Below are positions 54,501-64,000 of a stretch of 64,000 nt of DNA, piece by piece (the first letter of the stretch is position 1; every line of letters begins with the position of its first letter). The position numbers were made by a program, and so were the translations under genes. The DNA comes from Thalassospira profundimaris (GTDB lineage Bacteria > Pseudomonadota > Alphaproteobacteria > Rhodospirillales > Thalassospiraceae). The stretch covers positions 1 to 64,000 of the forward strand of contig NZ_JPWF01000012.1 of NCBI RefSeq assembly GCF_003326675.1, in the 5' to 3' direction. A model generated the notes under the pieces. The model had not been told where the DNA came from. It did not search any database and saw nothing but the letters and a program-made list of their open reading frames with translations.

Positions 54501-55341
54501 TGGCGAGGAGTGCCAATTGTTTAAGGCGCGGGATCAGTTCATTTTTGACGCGCTCGTAATTGGCAAAGTCATAGCGCGGATGGATCGCCGACAGCTTGAC
54601 CGAGATACCCGGGCTGTTGATCGGACCACGGCCATTGGCGACGCGGCCAATGTCATGGATCGCGATTTCATATGCCTTGTAGTAACGGTCAGCATCTTCC
54701 ATGGTGCGGGCGGCTTCGCCCAGCATGTCATAGGAATAGCGATAGCCTTTTTCCTCATTCACTTTGGCGCGTTCGGATGCCTCGTCAATGGTGCGGCCCA
54801 TAACGAACTGGCGCCCCATGATGCGCATGGCATGGTTGAAGGCCTTGCGAATGACCGGCTCGCCCGAACGGGCGATCATGCGTTTAAGCAAACGGCCCGG
54901 ATCGGCCTTTTCCGCCTTGCCAAACTTGATGACCTTACCGGTCAGCATCAAGCCCCAGGTCGAGGCATTGACAAAGAAACTGTCTGAATTGCCCAGATGG
55001 CTTTGCCAGTTCGCGTCAAACAGCTTGTCCTGAATAAGTTTGTCGGCGGTTACCGCATCGGGCACACGAAGCAGGGCTTCGGCCAGGCACATCAGAATGA
55101 CGCCCTCTTTGCTCGACAATTCATATTCATGAAGCAACGCGTCGATGCCGCTTTTGCCGTTGTCGGCTTTGCGGACATTGGCGACCAGCTGATAGGCACG
55201 TGACTGCACACGTGCCGTCTCCTCGGTCGTCAGACGGGCTTTTTCGATCAGGCGTTCGACCGCAGATTCTTCGTCGGCACGATAAGCGTCGCGGATCTGG
55301 CTACGGATGGCATTTGGTTGGGGCAATTCAGCGCGGAACAT
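51538..55341 (-). CDS. putA: Bifunctional proline dehydrogenase / P5C dehydrogenase
   Basis: 1267 residues. Oxidises proline to glutamate in two steps with FAD and NAD+. There is no N-terminal ribbon-helix-helix domain; the protein starts directly with the PRODH dimerisation arm. The FAD-binding PRODH barrel is at about 130-470 (HPRYDFANYERVK, VRLVKGAYWDTE). The P5CDH domain runs from about 560 to 1010 with the catalytic Cys in SAGQRCSALR and FTGSTETAQ. A C-terminal ALDH-like domain follows (about 1050-1267), as in longer PutA. Regulation is left to the divergent putR. Confidence 0.97.
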   Translation of the reverse strand: MFRAELPQPNAIRSQIRDAYRADEESAVERLIEKARLTTEETARVQSRAYQLVANVRKADNGKSGIDALLHEYELSSKEGVILMCLAEALLRVPDAVTADKLIQDKLFDANWQSHLGNSDSFFVNASTWGLMLTGKVIKFGKAEKADPGRLLKRMIARSGEPVIRKAFNHAMRIMGRQFVMGRTIDEASERAKVNEEKGYRYSYDMLGEAARTMEDADRYYKAYEIAIHDIGRVANGRGPINSPGISVKLSAIHPRYDFANYERVKNELIPRLKQLALLAKKYDIGFTVDAEEANRLDLSLDVIGAVFADPELDGWEGYGLAVQAYQKRAYYVLEWLADLSVQVGRKMMVRLVKGAYWDTEVKFSQENGFEGYPCFTRKASTDVSYLACAKLMLSRRDAFYCQFASHNAHTVASVLEMAGNDRTFEFQRLHGMGEALYEQIVDKAGENVPCRVYAPVGTHEDLLAYLVRRLLENGANTSFVNRIQDEQLPIEEMIADPIEKMAALPRKGHPKIPAPVDLYGAGRVNSCGIDLTDTNKLLPLNAKLAEIQGKTWNAAPLIDGKLVSGTPVDVVNPAKLGEKVGDLVQATSDDVEAAVVAAVKGYEVWNRTPASDRAAALRRLGDLLEENMDEFIALCQREAGKLYSDGVAEVREAVDFCRYYANRAEETFREGTALEGRGVIVCISPWNFPLAIFLGQVTAALAAGNAVIAKPAEQTSLVAARAAELILEAGVPGAAFNLVPGPGRVIGNQLINDPRIAGVAFTGSTETAQVINQALAKRPGVPLPLIAETGGQNAMIVDSTALPEQVVQDAIISGFQSAGQRCSALRVLFVQEDIADKLCHMLVGAMKELRVGDPKFLDIDVGPVIDEKSRKTLEAHAERMKKEAKLLHACDVLPECNDGTFFAPHCFEIPSIDVLEREVFGPVVHVVRFKARDLDKVLDQINASGYGLTMGIHSRIDGTVRQISQKLRVGNCYVNRNMIGAVVGVQPFGGQGKSGTGPKAGGPHYVERFAKPIAVANSVASDPVSDDRAPIIVKDVIPSSEYAAMLAAQEEWQAVDGNERVRILEKLAAKLNASGKEELAGGANHVANFAALSENGFVAPKRMPGPTGETNDLYCLGRGVYLVQVDKEAEPTRVIRHLGAALAAGNAVILAGDQKWLGDIPALVIEAGLPAKLVKAVGTNTGLGAMYDGDIAGVSCVASLDRVTSFKQLLAKRDGAILSLISDSGTEDDGALPDEAFLHRFATEKTITINTTAAGGNASLMSMDEN

Positions 55342-55545
55342 CTAGTTCGACCTCTCCCTGTATTATTGACTGTCTCTGACCCCACAAGCAGCACAATGCA
55401 CTACCTTCAGAGCCTGATGGCACCTCTATGACGACAGACATTATTATTTCACCCAAAAAATGTGCTGCCAATTTTTCAAGAAATACGATATATCATCCAA
55501 ACAATTCGCCTTTGTGCAGTCACAAACACTGGTAAGTCATTTAAT

Positions 55546-56019
55546 ATGCAGAAGAACCAAAAAAGCCTCGACAAGATCGACAAACAGATCCTGCGCGAAC
55601 TTCAGAACGACGGACGCATGTCCAATGTCGAGCTTTCCCGTCGCGTCAATCTTAGCCCGACACCATGCCTTGAACGCGTTCGCCGCCTTGAACAGCACGG
55701 CTTTATTACCGGCTATATGGCGACCCTTGACCCGCGCAAACTCAATCAATCACTGGTCGTGTTCGTTGAAATCACGCTTGATCGCACCACGCCGGATGTT
55801 TTTGACGTCTTTGCCGCAGCAATCCGCAAGCTGCCGGAAATCGAAGAATGTCACATGGTCGCAGGCGGCTTCGATTATCTGGCAAAACTTCGGGTTGAAG
55901 ATATGTATGCCTATCGCGAGTTCCTTGAACGCCTGTCATCGGTACAGGGCGTCAGCCAGACTCATACATATGTCGTCATGGAAGAAGTAAAAGTGCGTCC
56001 GGGCATCACAATCCCCTGA
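55546..56019 (+). CDS. putR: Lrp/AsnC-family transcriptional regulator PutR-like
   Basis: 157 residues from ATG 55546. N-terminal winged helix-turn-helix (LDKIDKQILRELQNDGRMSNVELSRRV, NLSPTPCLERVRRLEQHGFI) and a C-terminal RAM/ligand domain (HMVAGGFDYLAKLRVEDM). Divergent from putA with a 204-bp AT-rich shared promoter region, the layout of proline-responsive PutR in alphaproteobacteria. It probably activates putA in response to proline; the operator was not assigned. Confidence 0.9.
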   Translation: MQKNQKSLDKIDKQILRELQNDGRMSNVELSRRVNLSPTPCLERVRRLEQHGFITGYMATLDPRKLNQSLVVFVEITLDRTTPDVFDVFAAAIRKLPEIEECHMVAGGFDYLAKLRVEDMYAYREFLERLSSVQGVSQTHTYVVMEEVKVRPGITIP

Positions 56020-56143
56020 TCATCTGCTTTTTGGTTGCTTTGCAATAGCTTAATGCCGCACAATCGCGGCAACACAGACAGGATAAAACTCTGTCACAAC
56101 CGGCTATTGCCCATAAGAAACCAAACAAAGCAGGTGAAGGAAC

Positions 56144-56764
56144 ATGTCCGAGGTCAGTTTCTATTTCGATTTCTCTTCACCCTACGGTTACCTTGCAGCC
56201 GAACGGATGGAAGAATTCGAATCGCGTGTCGGGGTTACCGTAATCTGGCGCCCCTTCATGATCGGAGCCGCATTCAAACATACCGGCCAAACGCCACTTC
56301 TCAGCCAACCGATTCGCGGCAAGTATTTCCGCCACGACATGGAACGGTGCGCACGCCTGCAAGGGACACCGTTCAACATCCCGGAAAACTTCCCCTATTC
56401 CGCCCTTGTGCCGACGCGGGCCTTTTACTGGCTTGATTCGCGATCCCCGGCACTGGCACGCCGGTTTGCCAAGGATATCTATCGTGGCTATTTCGCCGAC
56501 GGGCTGGATATGGCAAACCCGGAAAACGTCTTTGCCGCGGCGACCCGCCATTCCATCAATCCCGGTGAAATGCGCCTGGCGGTCGAATCGCAACGCTGGA
56601 AAGATCGCACACGCGAAGTCACCGACGAGGCCATTGCCCTTGGTGCATTCGGCTCCCCCTTCTTCTTTTATGAAGATGAACCGTTTTTCGGGAATGACCG
56701 GCTAGATCAGCTGGAACAGTGGATTTCACTGCGCCGAAGCACAGCAGACAACCAATCCATCTAG
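56144..56764 (+). CDS. 2-hydroxychromene-2-carboxylate isomerase-like (DsbA/kappa-GST fold)
   Basis: 206 residues. Starts MSEVSFYFDFSSPYGYLAAER with the YFDxxSP glutathione pattern, has a helical middle and the cis-Pro loop FGSPFFFYED. Second paralogue of the gene at 47529; catalytic function uncertain. 125 bp after putR on the same strand, followed by the liu promoter region. Confidence 0.83.
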   Translation: MSEVSFYFDFSSPYGYLAAERMEEFESRVGVTVIWRPFMIGAAFKHTGQTPLLSQPIRGKYFRHDMERCARLQGTPFNIPENFPYSALVPTRAFYWLDSRSPALARRFAKDIYRGYFADGLDMANPENVFAAATRHSINPGEMRLAVESQRWKDRTREVTDEAIALGAFGSPFFFYEDEPFFGNDRLDQLEQWISLRRSTADNQSI

Positions 56765-56927
56765 GATTGCCACGGCCAAACGCCAACAACCGCAATCAGC
56801 ACGACCCGACCACTGGATTTCACGAAATCCGGTGCAATATGGATATGGAATACGGTGTCGCCCGGACCGGCACACCGGATCACCCAAACGTAAAAACCGC
56901 AGAAAACTGCGAATAACGGTTGAACTT

Positions 56928-56943
56928 ATTGTATATATACAAT
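56928..56943. promoter_or_regulatory. Perfect 16-bp palindrome, possible GntR-type operator
   Basis: ATTGTATATATACAAT, symmetric throughout. It contains the TNGT-N-ACNA spacing favoured by FadR-subfamily GntR repressors. It is 27 bp upstream of the predicted promoter of the liu operon. Confidence 0.45.
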
Positions 56944-56969
56944 TCCGGTACTGAAATACCGATTTAATA

Positions 56970-57000
56970 TTGACGCTTACGTAAACTTACCCCATAACAA
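56970..57000 (+). promoter_or_regulatory. Predicted MerR-type promoter of the liu operon
   Basis: TTGACG, then a 19-bp spacer, then TAACAA. The spacer holds the palindrome TTACGTAA at 56977-56984. A spacer longer than the optimal 17 bp with an internal palindrome is the mark of MerR-family control; LiuR, the known activator of this pathway, is of that family. About 60 bp before the liuB start. Confidence 0.5.
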
Positions 57001-57060
57001 CCTCATGAACGCCACTCACTCGGGCGCAATTTTGCCCATAACAAACGGTGTAGACGGACA

Positions 57061-58671
57061 ATGACGGTACTGAAATCTGCGGTAAATTCCCGTTCGGAAG
57101 AATTCCGCAACAATGCCGAACACATGGAAAAGCTGGTTGCCGATCTGCGTGACCAGATCGCGACAGTCAAACTTGGTGGCGGGGAACGCGCACGCGACCG
57201 GCATACAAGCCGCGGAAAACTGTTGCCGCGTGAACGTATTCGCCAGCTTCTTGATATCGGCTCCCCGTTCCTTGAACTTTCCCAGCTTGCCGCATACGGC
57301 ATGTATGGTGACGAGGATGTCCCGGCAGCAGGCATCATTACAGGCATCGGTCGTGTTTCGGGTGTTGAATGCGTCATTGTCGCCAACGATGCGACGGTCA
57401 AGGGTGGTTCCTACTATCCGATGACTGTCAAAAAGCATCTTCGTGCACAGGAAATCGCGCTGGAAAACAATCTGCCCTGTATCTATCTGGTCGATAGTGG
57501 CGGCGCCAACTTGCCCCGTCAGGATGATGTTTTCCCTGACCGCGATCATTTCGGGCGCATCTTCTTTAATCAGGCAACCATGTCATCCAAGGGCATCCCG
57601 CAGATTGCCGTTGTCATGGGATCCTGCACCGCGGGTGGTGCGTATGTTCCCGCCATGTCCGATGAAAGCATCATCGTTCGCAAACAGGGCACTATTTTCT
57701 TGGGTGGCCCACCGCTGGTAAAGGCCGCGACTGGCGAAGTCGTCTCGGCCGAAGACCTTGGTGGTGCGGACGTTCATTGCAAAACATCGGGTGTGACCGA
57801 CCATTATGCACAGGATGACAATCACGCGCTTTCGATTGCACGCGACATTGTCAAAAACCTAAACTGGACCAAGAATCCCGGCCTGACTTTGACCGAACCC
57901 CGCGCCCCGGCCTATGACCCGCGCGAGATTTATGGTGTGGTTCCAACCGACACCAAGAAACCCTATGACGTGCGCGAAATCATTGCGCGCATCGTCGACG
58001 GTTCTGAGTTTGATGAATTCAAGGCCCAGTACGGTACGACCCTTGTTACCGGCTTTGCCCGCATTTTTGGCTATCCGGTCGGGATCATTGCAAATAACGG
58101 CATCCTGTTTTCCGAAAGCGCGCTTAAAGGTGCGCATTTCATCGAACTTTGCGCACAGCGCGGAATTCCGCTGGTGTTCCTGCAAAACATCACCGGCTTT
58201 ATGATTGGCCGCAAATATGAAAGCGGCGGCATTGCCAAGGACGGTGCAAAGCTTGTTACAGCCGTTGCCACCGCAAATGTGCCGAAATTCACCGTTCTGA
58301 TCGGTGGATCGTTTGGCGCTGGCAACTATGGCATGTGCGGCCGCGCCTATAGCCCGCGCTTCCTGTGGATGTGGCCAAATGCCCGCATCTCGGTCATGGG
58401 CGGCGAACAGGCAGCAAATGTATTGACGCAAATTCGTGCCGATGCGGCTGAAAAGCGCGGTGAAACCTGGCCCAAAGCAGAACAGGAAGCCTTCAAGGCC
58501 CCGATCCGCGACCAGTATGAAGAACAGGGGCATCCCTATTATGCGTCTGCGCGCCTGTGGGATGATGGTGTGATTGATCCGGCCGATACCCGCATGGTTC
58601 TTGGCCTTGGCCTGTCGGCGGCACTGAACAAACCGGTCGAAGAAACCCGGTTTGGCGTCTTCAGAATGTGA
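57061..58671 (+). CDS. liuB: Methylcrotonoyl-CoA carboxylase beta subunit
   Basis: 536 residues, carboxyltransferase (crotonase-superfamily) fold. Typical features: [55 protein letters not shown] and the oxyanion [19 protein letters not shown]. It transfers CO2 from biotin on the alpha subunit to 3-methylcrotonyl-CoA in leucine breakdown. First gene in the liu operon; liuA (isovaleryl-CoA dehydrogenase) is not present in the window. Confidence 0.96.
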   Translation: MTVLKSAVNSRSEEFRNNAEHMEKLVADLRDQIATVKLGGGERARDRHTSRGKLLPRERIRQLLDIGSPFLELSQLAAYGMYGDEDVPAAGIITGIGRVSGVECVIVANDATVKGGSYYPMTVKKHLRAQEIALENNLPCIYLVDSGGANLPRQDDVFPDRDHFGRIFFNQATMSSKGIPQIAVVMGSCTAGGAYVPAMSDESIIVRKQGTIFLGGPPLVKAATGEVVSAEDLGGADVHCKTSGVTDHYAQDDNHALSIARDIVKNLNWTKNPGLTLTEPRAPAYDPREIYGVVPTDTKKPYDVREIIARIVDGSEFDEFKAQYGTTLVTGFARIFGYPVGIIANNGILFSESALKGAHFIELCAQRGIPLVFLQNITGFMIGRKYESGGIAKDGAKLVTAVATANVPKFTVLIGGSFGAGNYGMCGRAYSPRFLWMWPNARISVMGGEQAANVLTQIRADAAEKRGETWPKAEQEAFKAPIRDQYEEQGHPYYASARLWDDGVIDPADTRMVLGLGLSAALNKPVEETRFGVFRM

Positions 58672-58678
58672 GGCCGCC

Positions 58679-59491
58679 ATGATCAATGTAAACAGCAATA
58701 ACATTTCCGACGCCGCCATCTGCGAAATTGCGCAAAACGGTGTCGCGACCATCACTCTGAACCGTCCGGACATTCACAATGCATTTGATGATGTTCTGAT
58801 CGCCGACCTGACGAGCAAGATCGAAACGCTTGATGCCGATCCACTTGTCCGCGTCATCATTCTGACCGGGGCTGGCAAAAGCTTCTCGGCCGGTGCGGAC
58901 CTGAACTGGATGAAGCGCATGGCGGGATATAGCCATGCCGAGAACCTTGCTGATTCACGTGCACTTGCCAAACTGATGAAGGTTTTGAACTTTGCGTCAA
59001 AGCCGACCATCGCACTGGTCAACGGGGCTGCCTTTGGCGGCGGGGTTGGCCTGGCTGCGTGTTGTGACATCGTGATCGCATCTGATCGCGCAAGTTTCTG
59101 TCTGTCCGAGGTCAAACTTGGTCTGATCCCCGCCGTGATTTCGCCCTATGTGGTTGAGGCAATCGGGGTCAATCAGGCCCGGCGTTATTTCCTGACCGCA
59201 GAACGGTTCAATGCCGAAACCGCCAAACAGATCGGACTGGTTCATGAAATCGTCGCTGGCGGTGAATTGGCTGCACGCGGAGATGACATGGCGAATATTC
59301 TGCTGGCCAACGGGCCCGCAGCCATGCATGCCGCCAAGGACCTGATCTATGCGGTTGCCAATAAACCGATTTCCGATGCCGTCATCGACGATACCGCCCA
59401 TCGCATCGCCGATCAGCGCGCAAGCGATGAAGGCCGCGAAGGCGTTGGTGCCTTTTTGGAAAAACGTCCCGCGAACTGGAGCAAGAAATAA
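58679..59491 (+). CDS. liuC: Enoyl-CoA hydratase/isomerase family (methylglutaconyl-CoA hydratase)
   Basis: 270 residues from ATG 58679, 7 bp after liuB. Crotonase fold with SAGADLNWMKRMAGYS and GAAFGGGVGLAACCDIVIA. In the leucine pathway it hydrates 3-methylglutaconyl-CoA to HMG-CoA. Function assigned from position between liuB and liuD. Confidence 0.92.
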   Translation: MINVNSNNISDAAICEIAQNGVATITLNRPDIHNAFDDVLIADLTSKIETLDADPLVRVIILTGAGKSFSAGADLNWMKRMAGYSHAENLADSRALAKLMKVLNFASKPTIALVNGAAFGGGVGLAACCDIVIASDRASFCLSEVKLGLIPAVISPYVVEAIGVNQARRYFLTAERFNAETAKQIGLVHEIVAGGELAARGDDMANILLANGPAAMHAAKDLIYAVANKPISDAVIDDTAHRIADQRASDEGREGVGAFLEKRPANWSKK

Positions 59492-61494
59492 TGCCGCGTA
59501 AATTACTGATCGCCAACCGCGGTGAGATTGCCTGCCGCGTGATCAAGACCGCCCGTCGCATGGGCATCCAGACCGTTGCTGTTTATTCCGATGCGGACGC
59601 CAATGCGCTGCATGTCAAACATGCGGACGAGGCCTATCATATCGGCGCCCCCGCCCCAAAAGACAGCTATCTGCGCACCGACCGCCTGCTTGAAGTCATT
59701 GCACAATCCGGGGCAGATGCGGTTCATCCGGGCTATGGCTTCCTGTCGGAAAATGCCGGTTTTGCCGATGCGCTTGAAAAGGCCGGTTGTGTCTTTGTCG
59801 GACCACCGGCCAGTGCCATCCGGGCGATGGGATCAAAATCCGAAGCCAAGAAAATCATGGACAAGGCCGGTGTACCCTTGGTCCCCGGCTATCACGGCGA
59901 AGATCAGGACCCGGACCTTTTGGCCGCCGAGGCCGACAAAATCGGCTATCCGGTTTTGATCAAGGCATCCGCTGGCGGTGGCGGCAAAGGTATGCGTGCC
60001 GTTGAAAAGGCGTCCGATTTCAAGGATGCCCTGATCAGCTGCAAGCGCGAAGCCGCAAGCAGCTTTGGCGATGACCATTGCCTGATTGAAAAGCTGATTG
60101 TTAAACCGCGCCACGTCGAAATTCAGGTCTTTGCCGATAGCCACTGCAATGCGGTATACCTGTTTGAACGTGACTGTTCACTTCAGCGTCGCCACCAGAA
60201 GGTGATCGAAGAAGCCCCAGCACCGGGCATGAGCCAGGAACTCCGCGCCCAGATGGGTCAAGCCGCCGTCGATGCCGCCAAGGCCATTGGCTATCAGGGG
60301 GCTGGCACGGTTGAATTCCTTCTTGATGCGTCGGGCAGTTTCTATTTCATGGAAATGAACACCCGCCTTCAGGTCGAACATCCGGTAACCGAAAAAATCA
60401 CCGGCGAAGATCTGGTGGAATGGCAGCTTCGTGTTGCTGATGGTGAAAAGCTACCAAAGGCACAGGAAGAGCTTTCCATTAACGGCCATTCGTTTGAAGT
60501 TCGCATCTATGCCGAAGACCCGCAGAATGATTTCCTGCCCGCCACTGGCAAGCTTGTCCATATGCGGATGCCGCGTGAAACCGACCATGTTCGCGTGGAT
60601 ACCGGCGTGTATGAAGGCGGCGAAGTTTCGATCCATTATGATCCGATGATCGCCAAACTGATCACTTGGGATGTGGACCGTAAATCGGCCCTGCGTCGTA
60701 TGGCATCCGCTCTTGACGATGTTCAGATTGTAGGTGTCACTACCAATACCGGCTTCCTTGGCAATATTGCCCGTCATCCGGCCTTTGAACGTGGCGAAGT
60801 CGAAACCGGCTTTATCCCGCATTATCAGGATGATCTGATCCCGGCACCGGCAACACCCGATAACGAGGCACTGGCGTTTGCCGCCCTTGATATCCTGTTG
60901 ACCCGCGATGCCGAGGCCGCCCGCCATGCAGCCCAAAGCAACGATCCCTATTCACCCTGGAACAGCACGGCCGGTTTCCGCCTGAATGACGACAACCACC
61001 ATGACCTGATCCTGCGTCACGAAGGATCGGACATTGCGGTCAAGGTTCATTACCGCGACAGCGGCTATGTCATCGATATGCCCGATGGTAGCGCGATCAT
61101 CGCGTCCGCCGATTATGATGAAAGCGGCGCGATTGTTGCCAAACTCGATAATGTTCGCAAACGGGCAACGGCCCTGTGTGACGGCAATCGGATGACCATA
61201 TTCCGCACCGGTCGCCTTGATCGTCTTGATATCTTTGACCCGCTGGCAGCAGCAGGTGGCAATGAAGGTGCCGGTGGCGGCCTGACGGCCCCGATGCCCG
61301 GTAAAATCATCGCCGTGATGGCAGAAGCCGGTCAGACCGTAACCGCCGGGGACAAGCTTGTCGTCATGGAAGCGATGAAAATGGAACACACCATTTCCGC
61401 CCCCGTTTCGGGCACGGTCAAGGAAGTGTTCTTTGCCGTTGGCGACCAGGTCGATGATGGTGCCGAACTGATCGCGATTGAGGAGGCCGAATAA
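59491..61494 (+). CDS. liuD: Methylcrotonoyl-CoA carboxylase alpha subunit (biotin-containing)
   Basis: 667 residues. Biotin carboxylase part ([52 protein letters not shown]), a BT-like linker region, and a C-terminal biotinyl domain with EAMKMEH. Start overlaps the liuC stop in TAATG, and its stop overlaps liuE in the same way, so translation is coupled. Similar in sequence to accC but distinguished by its own BCCP domain. Confidence 0.96.
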   Translation: MPRKLLIANRGEIACRVIKTARRMGIQTVAVYSDADANALHVKHADEAYHIGAPAPKDSYLRTDRLLEVIAQSGADAVHPGYGFLSENAGFADALEKAGCVFVGPPASAIRAMGSKSEAKKIMDKAGVPLVPGYHGEDQDPDLLAAEADKIGYPVLIKASAGGGGKGMRAVEKASDFKDALISCKREAASSFGDDHCLIEKLIVKPRHVEIQVFADSHCNAVYLFERDCSLQRRHQKVIEEAPAPGMSQELRAQMGQAAVDAAKAIGYQGAGTVEFLLDASGSFYFMEMNTRLQVEHPVTEKITGEDLVEWQLRVADGEKLPKAQEELSINGHSFEVRIYAEDPQNDFLPATGKLVHMRMPRETDHVRVDTGVYEGGEVSIHYDPMIAKLITWDVDRKSALRRMASALDDVQIVGVTTNTGFLGNIARHPAFERGEVETGFIPHYQDDLIPAPATPDNEALAFAALDILLTRDAEAARHAAQSNDPYSPWNSTAGFRLNDDNHHDLILRHEGSDIAVKVHYRDSGYVIDMPDGSAIIASADYDESGAIVAKLDNVRKRATALCDGNRMTIFRTGRLDRLDIFDPLAAAGGNEGAGGGLTAPMPGKIIAVMAEAGQTVTAGDKLVVMEAMKMEHTISAPVSGTVKEVFFAVGDQVDDGAELIAIEEAE

Positions 61495-62423
61495 TGGCCG
61501 CGATTTCCGATCTGCCAAGCCGGGTCAAAATCGTTGAAGTCGGCCCGCGCGACGGCCTTCAAAACGAAAAGACCATGGTTGCCACCACCACCAAGGTCGA
61601 ATTGATCAACCGGCTTAATGATGCCGGACTATCCGTGATCGAGGCCACAGCCTTTGTCAGCCCGAAATGGGTGCCGCAAATGGCCGATGCGTCTGAGGTC
61701 ATGGCACAGATCACCCGCAAGGCCGGTGTGACCTATCCGGTTCTGGCCCCAAACCTCAAGGGGCTGGAAGCCGCCATCGCCAGTGGCGCGACCGAAGTGG
61801 CGGTATTTGGTGCGGCATCGGAAAGTTTCTCGCAAAAGAACATCAATTGTTCGATTGCCGAAAGCCTGGATCGCTTTCGTCCGGTAACGGATGCCGCCCG
61901 TGAAGCCGGTCTTGCCGTACGCGGCTATGTGTCCTGTGTTTTGGGTTGCCCATATGAAGGTGAAATTGCCCCTGAAAAGGTCGCCGAGGTTTCCAAGGCC
62001 CTTTATGAAATGGGTTGTTATGAAATCAGTCTTGGCGACACCATTGGCACCGGCACCCCGACCAAGGCACAGGCGATGATCGACGCCGTTGCCAAACATG
62101 TCCCGGTCGAAAAACTCGCCGCACATTTCCATGACACTTACGGTCAGGCACTTGCCAATTTGCTGGCGGTTCTTCAGATGGGTGTTGCCACCATCGACAG
62201 TTCGGTTGCGGGTCTTGGCGGCTGCCCCTATGCCAAAGGCGCCAGCGGAAATGTCGCGACCGAGGACGTTGTCTATATGCTGAACGGCCTTGGCATCAAG
62301 ACCAATATCGATCTTGAAAAGCTTGCCGAGACAGGAAGCTGGATTTGTGATCAGATAGGAAGATCAAGTGCTTCGAAGGTCAATCTGACCTTTGCGGCAA
62401 AGCGCCAACCTTCCGGGGAATAA
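61494..62423 (+). CDS. liuE: Hydroxymethylglutaryl-CoA lyase
   Basis: 309 residues, DRE-TIM metallolyase. [15 protein letters not shown] at the N-terminus (Arg and Asp of the active site), [13 protein letters not shown] with metal ligands, [14 protein letters not shown], and the active-site Cys loop [14 protein letters not shown] near residue 245. It splits HMG-CoA to acetyl-CoA and acetoacetate, completing leucine degradation. Last pathway gene of the operon. Confidence 0.96.
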   Translation: MAAISDLPSRVKIVEVGPRDGLQNEKTMVATTTKVELINRLNDAGLSVIEATAFVSPKWVPQMADASEVMAQITRKAGVTYPVLAPNLKGLEAAIASGATEVAVFGAASESFSQKNINCSIAESLDRFRPVTDAAREAGLAVRGYVSCVLGCPYEGEIAPEKVAEVSKALYEMGCYEISLGDTIGTGTPTKAQAMIDAVAKHVPVEKLAAHFHDTYGQALANLLAVLQMGVATIDSSVAGLGGCPYAKGASGNVATEDVVYMLNGLGIKTNIDLEKLAETGSWICDQIGRSSASKVNLTFAAKRQPSGE

Positions 62424-62426
62424 TGA

Positions 62427-62918
62427 ATGGGCCCGTCAAATTACAGCTTCCGACGGGCCACCCCAAATGATCTGCCGATGATTGGCCGCTGGCTCCATGT
62501 TCCCGAAGTTGTGCGTTGGTGGGGCGACCCGGTAGAGCAAATTGAACTGATTACCGAAGATGTCGAACTGGCCGAAATGGCGACCTTGATTGTGTCATAT
62601 CGCAATCGGCCATTTGCCTTTGTCCAGCATTACGACGCCCATCAATGGCCACAGGCACATTTCGATCCCCTGCCCGCACAGACACGCTGTCTGGATGCCT
62701 TTATCGGTGTGCCCGACATGACGGGATGCGGACATGGTCAGATGTTTCTGAAAATCCTGACACGGATGCTGTTTGAACGTGGCACCCCGATGATTGGCAT
62801 TGATCCCGATCCGGAAAATGAACGCGCCATTCGCTGTTACGAGGCCATCGGCTTTGTCGCCGGACAGGAATATGAAACGGCAAAGGGGCCGTGCCTTTTA
62901 ATGACACTGACCCCATAG
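62427..62918 (+). CDS. GNAT acetyltransferase, AAC(6')/siderophore type
   Basis: 163 residues, 3 bp after liuE and therefore probably in the same mRNA. N-terminal YSFRRATPNDLPMIGRWLHVPEVVRWWGDP resembles the AAC(6')-Ib/RimJ-like group, with CoA motif GCGHGQMFLK and C-terminal DPDPENERAIRCYEAIGF. The catalytic substrate is unknown; its presence in the leucine operon is unusual and does not indicate aminoglycoside resistance. Confidence 0.85.
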   Translation: MGPSNYSFRRATPNDLPMIGRWLHVPEVVRWWGDPVEQIELITEDVELAEMATLIVSYRNRPFAFVQHYDAHQWPQAHFDPLPAQTRCLDAFIGVPDMTGCGHGQMFLKILTRMLFERGTPMIGIDPDPENERAIRCYEAIGFVAGQEYETAKGPCLLMTLTP

Positions 62919-62942
62919 ACGGTTCCAAAAGCCCCTTAACGA

Positions 62943-64000
62943 TCAGGCTTCGCGAACGGCAACCAAAAACTCCTCGACCTTGTGACGCAGGATTTCCGAT
63001 TGCTGGGAAAGCTCACCCGACGCAGCAAGAACTTCCTCGGCGGCGGCCCCGGTCGAACTTGCGGCCTCGTTCACCGCGGCAATGTTTGACGAAACATCAG
63101 TGGTCCCGGTCGATGCTTCCTGAACATTGCGGTTGATTTCTTCGGTCGCGGCCCCTTGTTCTTCGACCGCGCTTGCGATGGTTGCCGCGATTTCGCTGAT
63201 CTCGCCGATGGTTTTACCGATCGATTCAATCGCCACGACAGCACCCTCGGTTTCCGACTGGATCGACGTGATTTGGGCGGTAATTTCATCGGTTGCCTTG
63301 GCGGTCGCGTTGGCAAGGTTTTTGACCTCGGCTGCGACCACGGCAAAGCCCTTGCCTGCTTCGCCCGCACGTGCGGCTTCGATAGTCGCGTTGAGTGCCA
63401 AAAGGTTGGTCTGGGCCGCGATATCGCTGATCAGGCCAACGACATCACCAATTTTCTGGGCGGCCTCGGCAAGTCCGCGCACCTGCGCATTGGTGTTTTC
63501 GGCCTGTGTCACCGCATGGCTGGCGACGGTTGACGATTGGGTGACCTGCTGGCCGATCTCGGCGATTGACGCACTAAGCTCTTCGGATGCGGCTGCCACG
63601 GTCTGAACGTTGCTTGATGCTTCTTCCGCTGCGGATGCCACAATGGTGGAACGTTCGCTGGTTTGTTCGGCTGTGGCCGTCATTGAGCTTGCCGTTGCCT
63701 GCATCTCGGTTGCCGCCGATGCCACCGTTTTCAAAACAAGCGATACCTCGGCATCAAAGTCGTTGGTCAGTTTTTCAATCAGCTTGGCACGAACTTCGCG
63801 CTGTTTCTGGGCCTCGGCTTCCTGGGCGGCAAGCTGTTCGGCCTTGATCATGTTTTCCTTGAACACGACCACGGCACCCGACATATCGCCGATTTCGTCG
63901 GCGCGATCATGCCCCGGAATTTCAACGGATTTGTCACCATCGGCAAGTACACGCATGGCCTTGGTAATCATGGTAATTGGCGCGGAAATACCACGTCCCA
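62943..64000 (-). CDS. Methyl-accepting chemotaxis protein (N-terminus outside the window)
   Basis: Partial: the frame stays open through the right edge ([20 protein letters not shown]), so the N-terminal sensory and membrane part lies beyond. Seen here: the end of a HAMP domain (to about [16 protein letters not shown]), a coiled linker, and the signalling domain with the hairpin tip [28 protein letters not shown]. Methylation helices flank it. Distinct from the chemoreceptor at 26969-28651. Convergent with the acetyltransferase gene; about 24 bp between stops. Confidence 0.93.
   Translation of the reverse strand, partial: GRGISAPITMITKAMRVLADGDKSVEIPGHDRADEIGDMSGAVVVFKENMIKAEQLAAQEAEAQKQREVRAKLIEKLTNDFDAEVSLVLKTVASAATEMQATASSMTATAEQTSERSTIVASAAEEASSNVQTVAAASEELSASIAEIGQQVTQSSTVASHAVTQAENTNAQVRGLAEAAQKIGDVVGLISDIAAQTNLLALNATIEAARAGEAGKGFAVVAAEVKNLANATAKATDEITAQITSIQSETEGAVVAIESIGKTIGEISEIAATIASAVEEQGAATEEINRNVQEASTGTTDVSSNIAAVNEAASSTGAAAEEVLAASGELSQQSEILRHKVEEFLVAVREA

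Noticed and set aside
62427..62918. Aminoglycoside resistance gene
   Set aside because: Only the GNAT fold is evident; context is leucine catabolism, and no resistance determinant features can be shown.

Overview
The window looks like a chromosomal core region of a free-living alphaproteobacterium, most likely Rhodospirillales and close to Thalassospira. This is inferred from protein character: MipZ, RNase E with an acidic insert in its S1 domain, a fused ThiS-ThiG, a PutA without a DNA-binding domain next to an Lrp-type regulator, a phasin, and GC-rich codon use. No tRNA, rRNA, insertion sequence, prophage or CRISPR array was seen. Almost all long overlapping open frames are antisense shadows of real genes.

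Layout. 0-3.2 kb: alkylation repair (Ada/AlkA-type regulator-glycosylase plus Ogt), a cytidine-deaminase-like enzyme and an unknown small protein. 3.3-12.4 kb: prfB (with an intact programmed +1 frameshift), PBP1A and an AmiC-type amidase on the minus strand, divergent from rne. 12.4-20 kb: a small membrane protein, an aminotransferase, a gamma-glutamyltransferase-like lipoprotein lacking the catalytic Thr, a BepA-like M48 protease, a DsbA-like oxidoreductase and thiSG. 19.7-22.8 kb: a decayed aroQ in front of accBC, then an Ala/Gln-rich exported protein. 23-30.4 kb: aat, acetyltransferases, serA, and a chemoreceptor co-transcribed with a periplasmic sensor. 30.4-37.3 kb: clpSA, a phasin with a histone-like N-terminal extension, a lipoprotein and a DacF-type carboxypeptidase with SPOR domain. 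37.4-43.8 kb: galU-ugd-pgm (sugar nucleotides for exopolysaccharide) and mipZ-VWA-J-domain protein. 44-51 kb: exported and redox proteins, leucine dehydrogenase, a Bfd-like ferredoxin and a BON lipoprotein. 51.5-56 kb: putA with divergent putR. 57-62.9 kb: a leucine/isovalerate catabolic operon (liuBCDE plus an acetyltransferase). The right edge cuts a second chemoreceptor.

The most interesting item lies in the gap at 29.3-29.83 kb. On the minus strand a near-consensus sigma-54 (-24/-12) promoter is followed by a compact structured sequence of about 108 nt that ends in a strong intrinsic terminator. A cluster of palindromes sits about 110-170 bp upstream, two of which match exactly the TTGCA-W3-TGCAA pattern known for the Vibrio LuxO activator. 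This is the architecture of the Vibrio Qrr quorum-sensing small RNAs, and I know of no description of it in this group. It is a prediction from sequence only.

The genes support heterotrophic growth on amino acids (proline via PutA, leucine via leucine dehydrogenase and the Liu enzymes), fatty acid synthesis (AccBC), envelope growth and division (PBP1A, amidase, DacF, MipZ), protein quality control (ClpSA, the M48 protease, DsbA) and chemotaxis.
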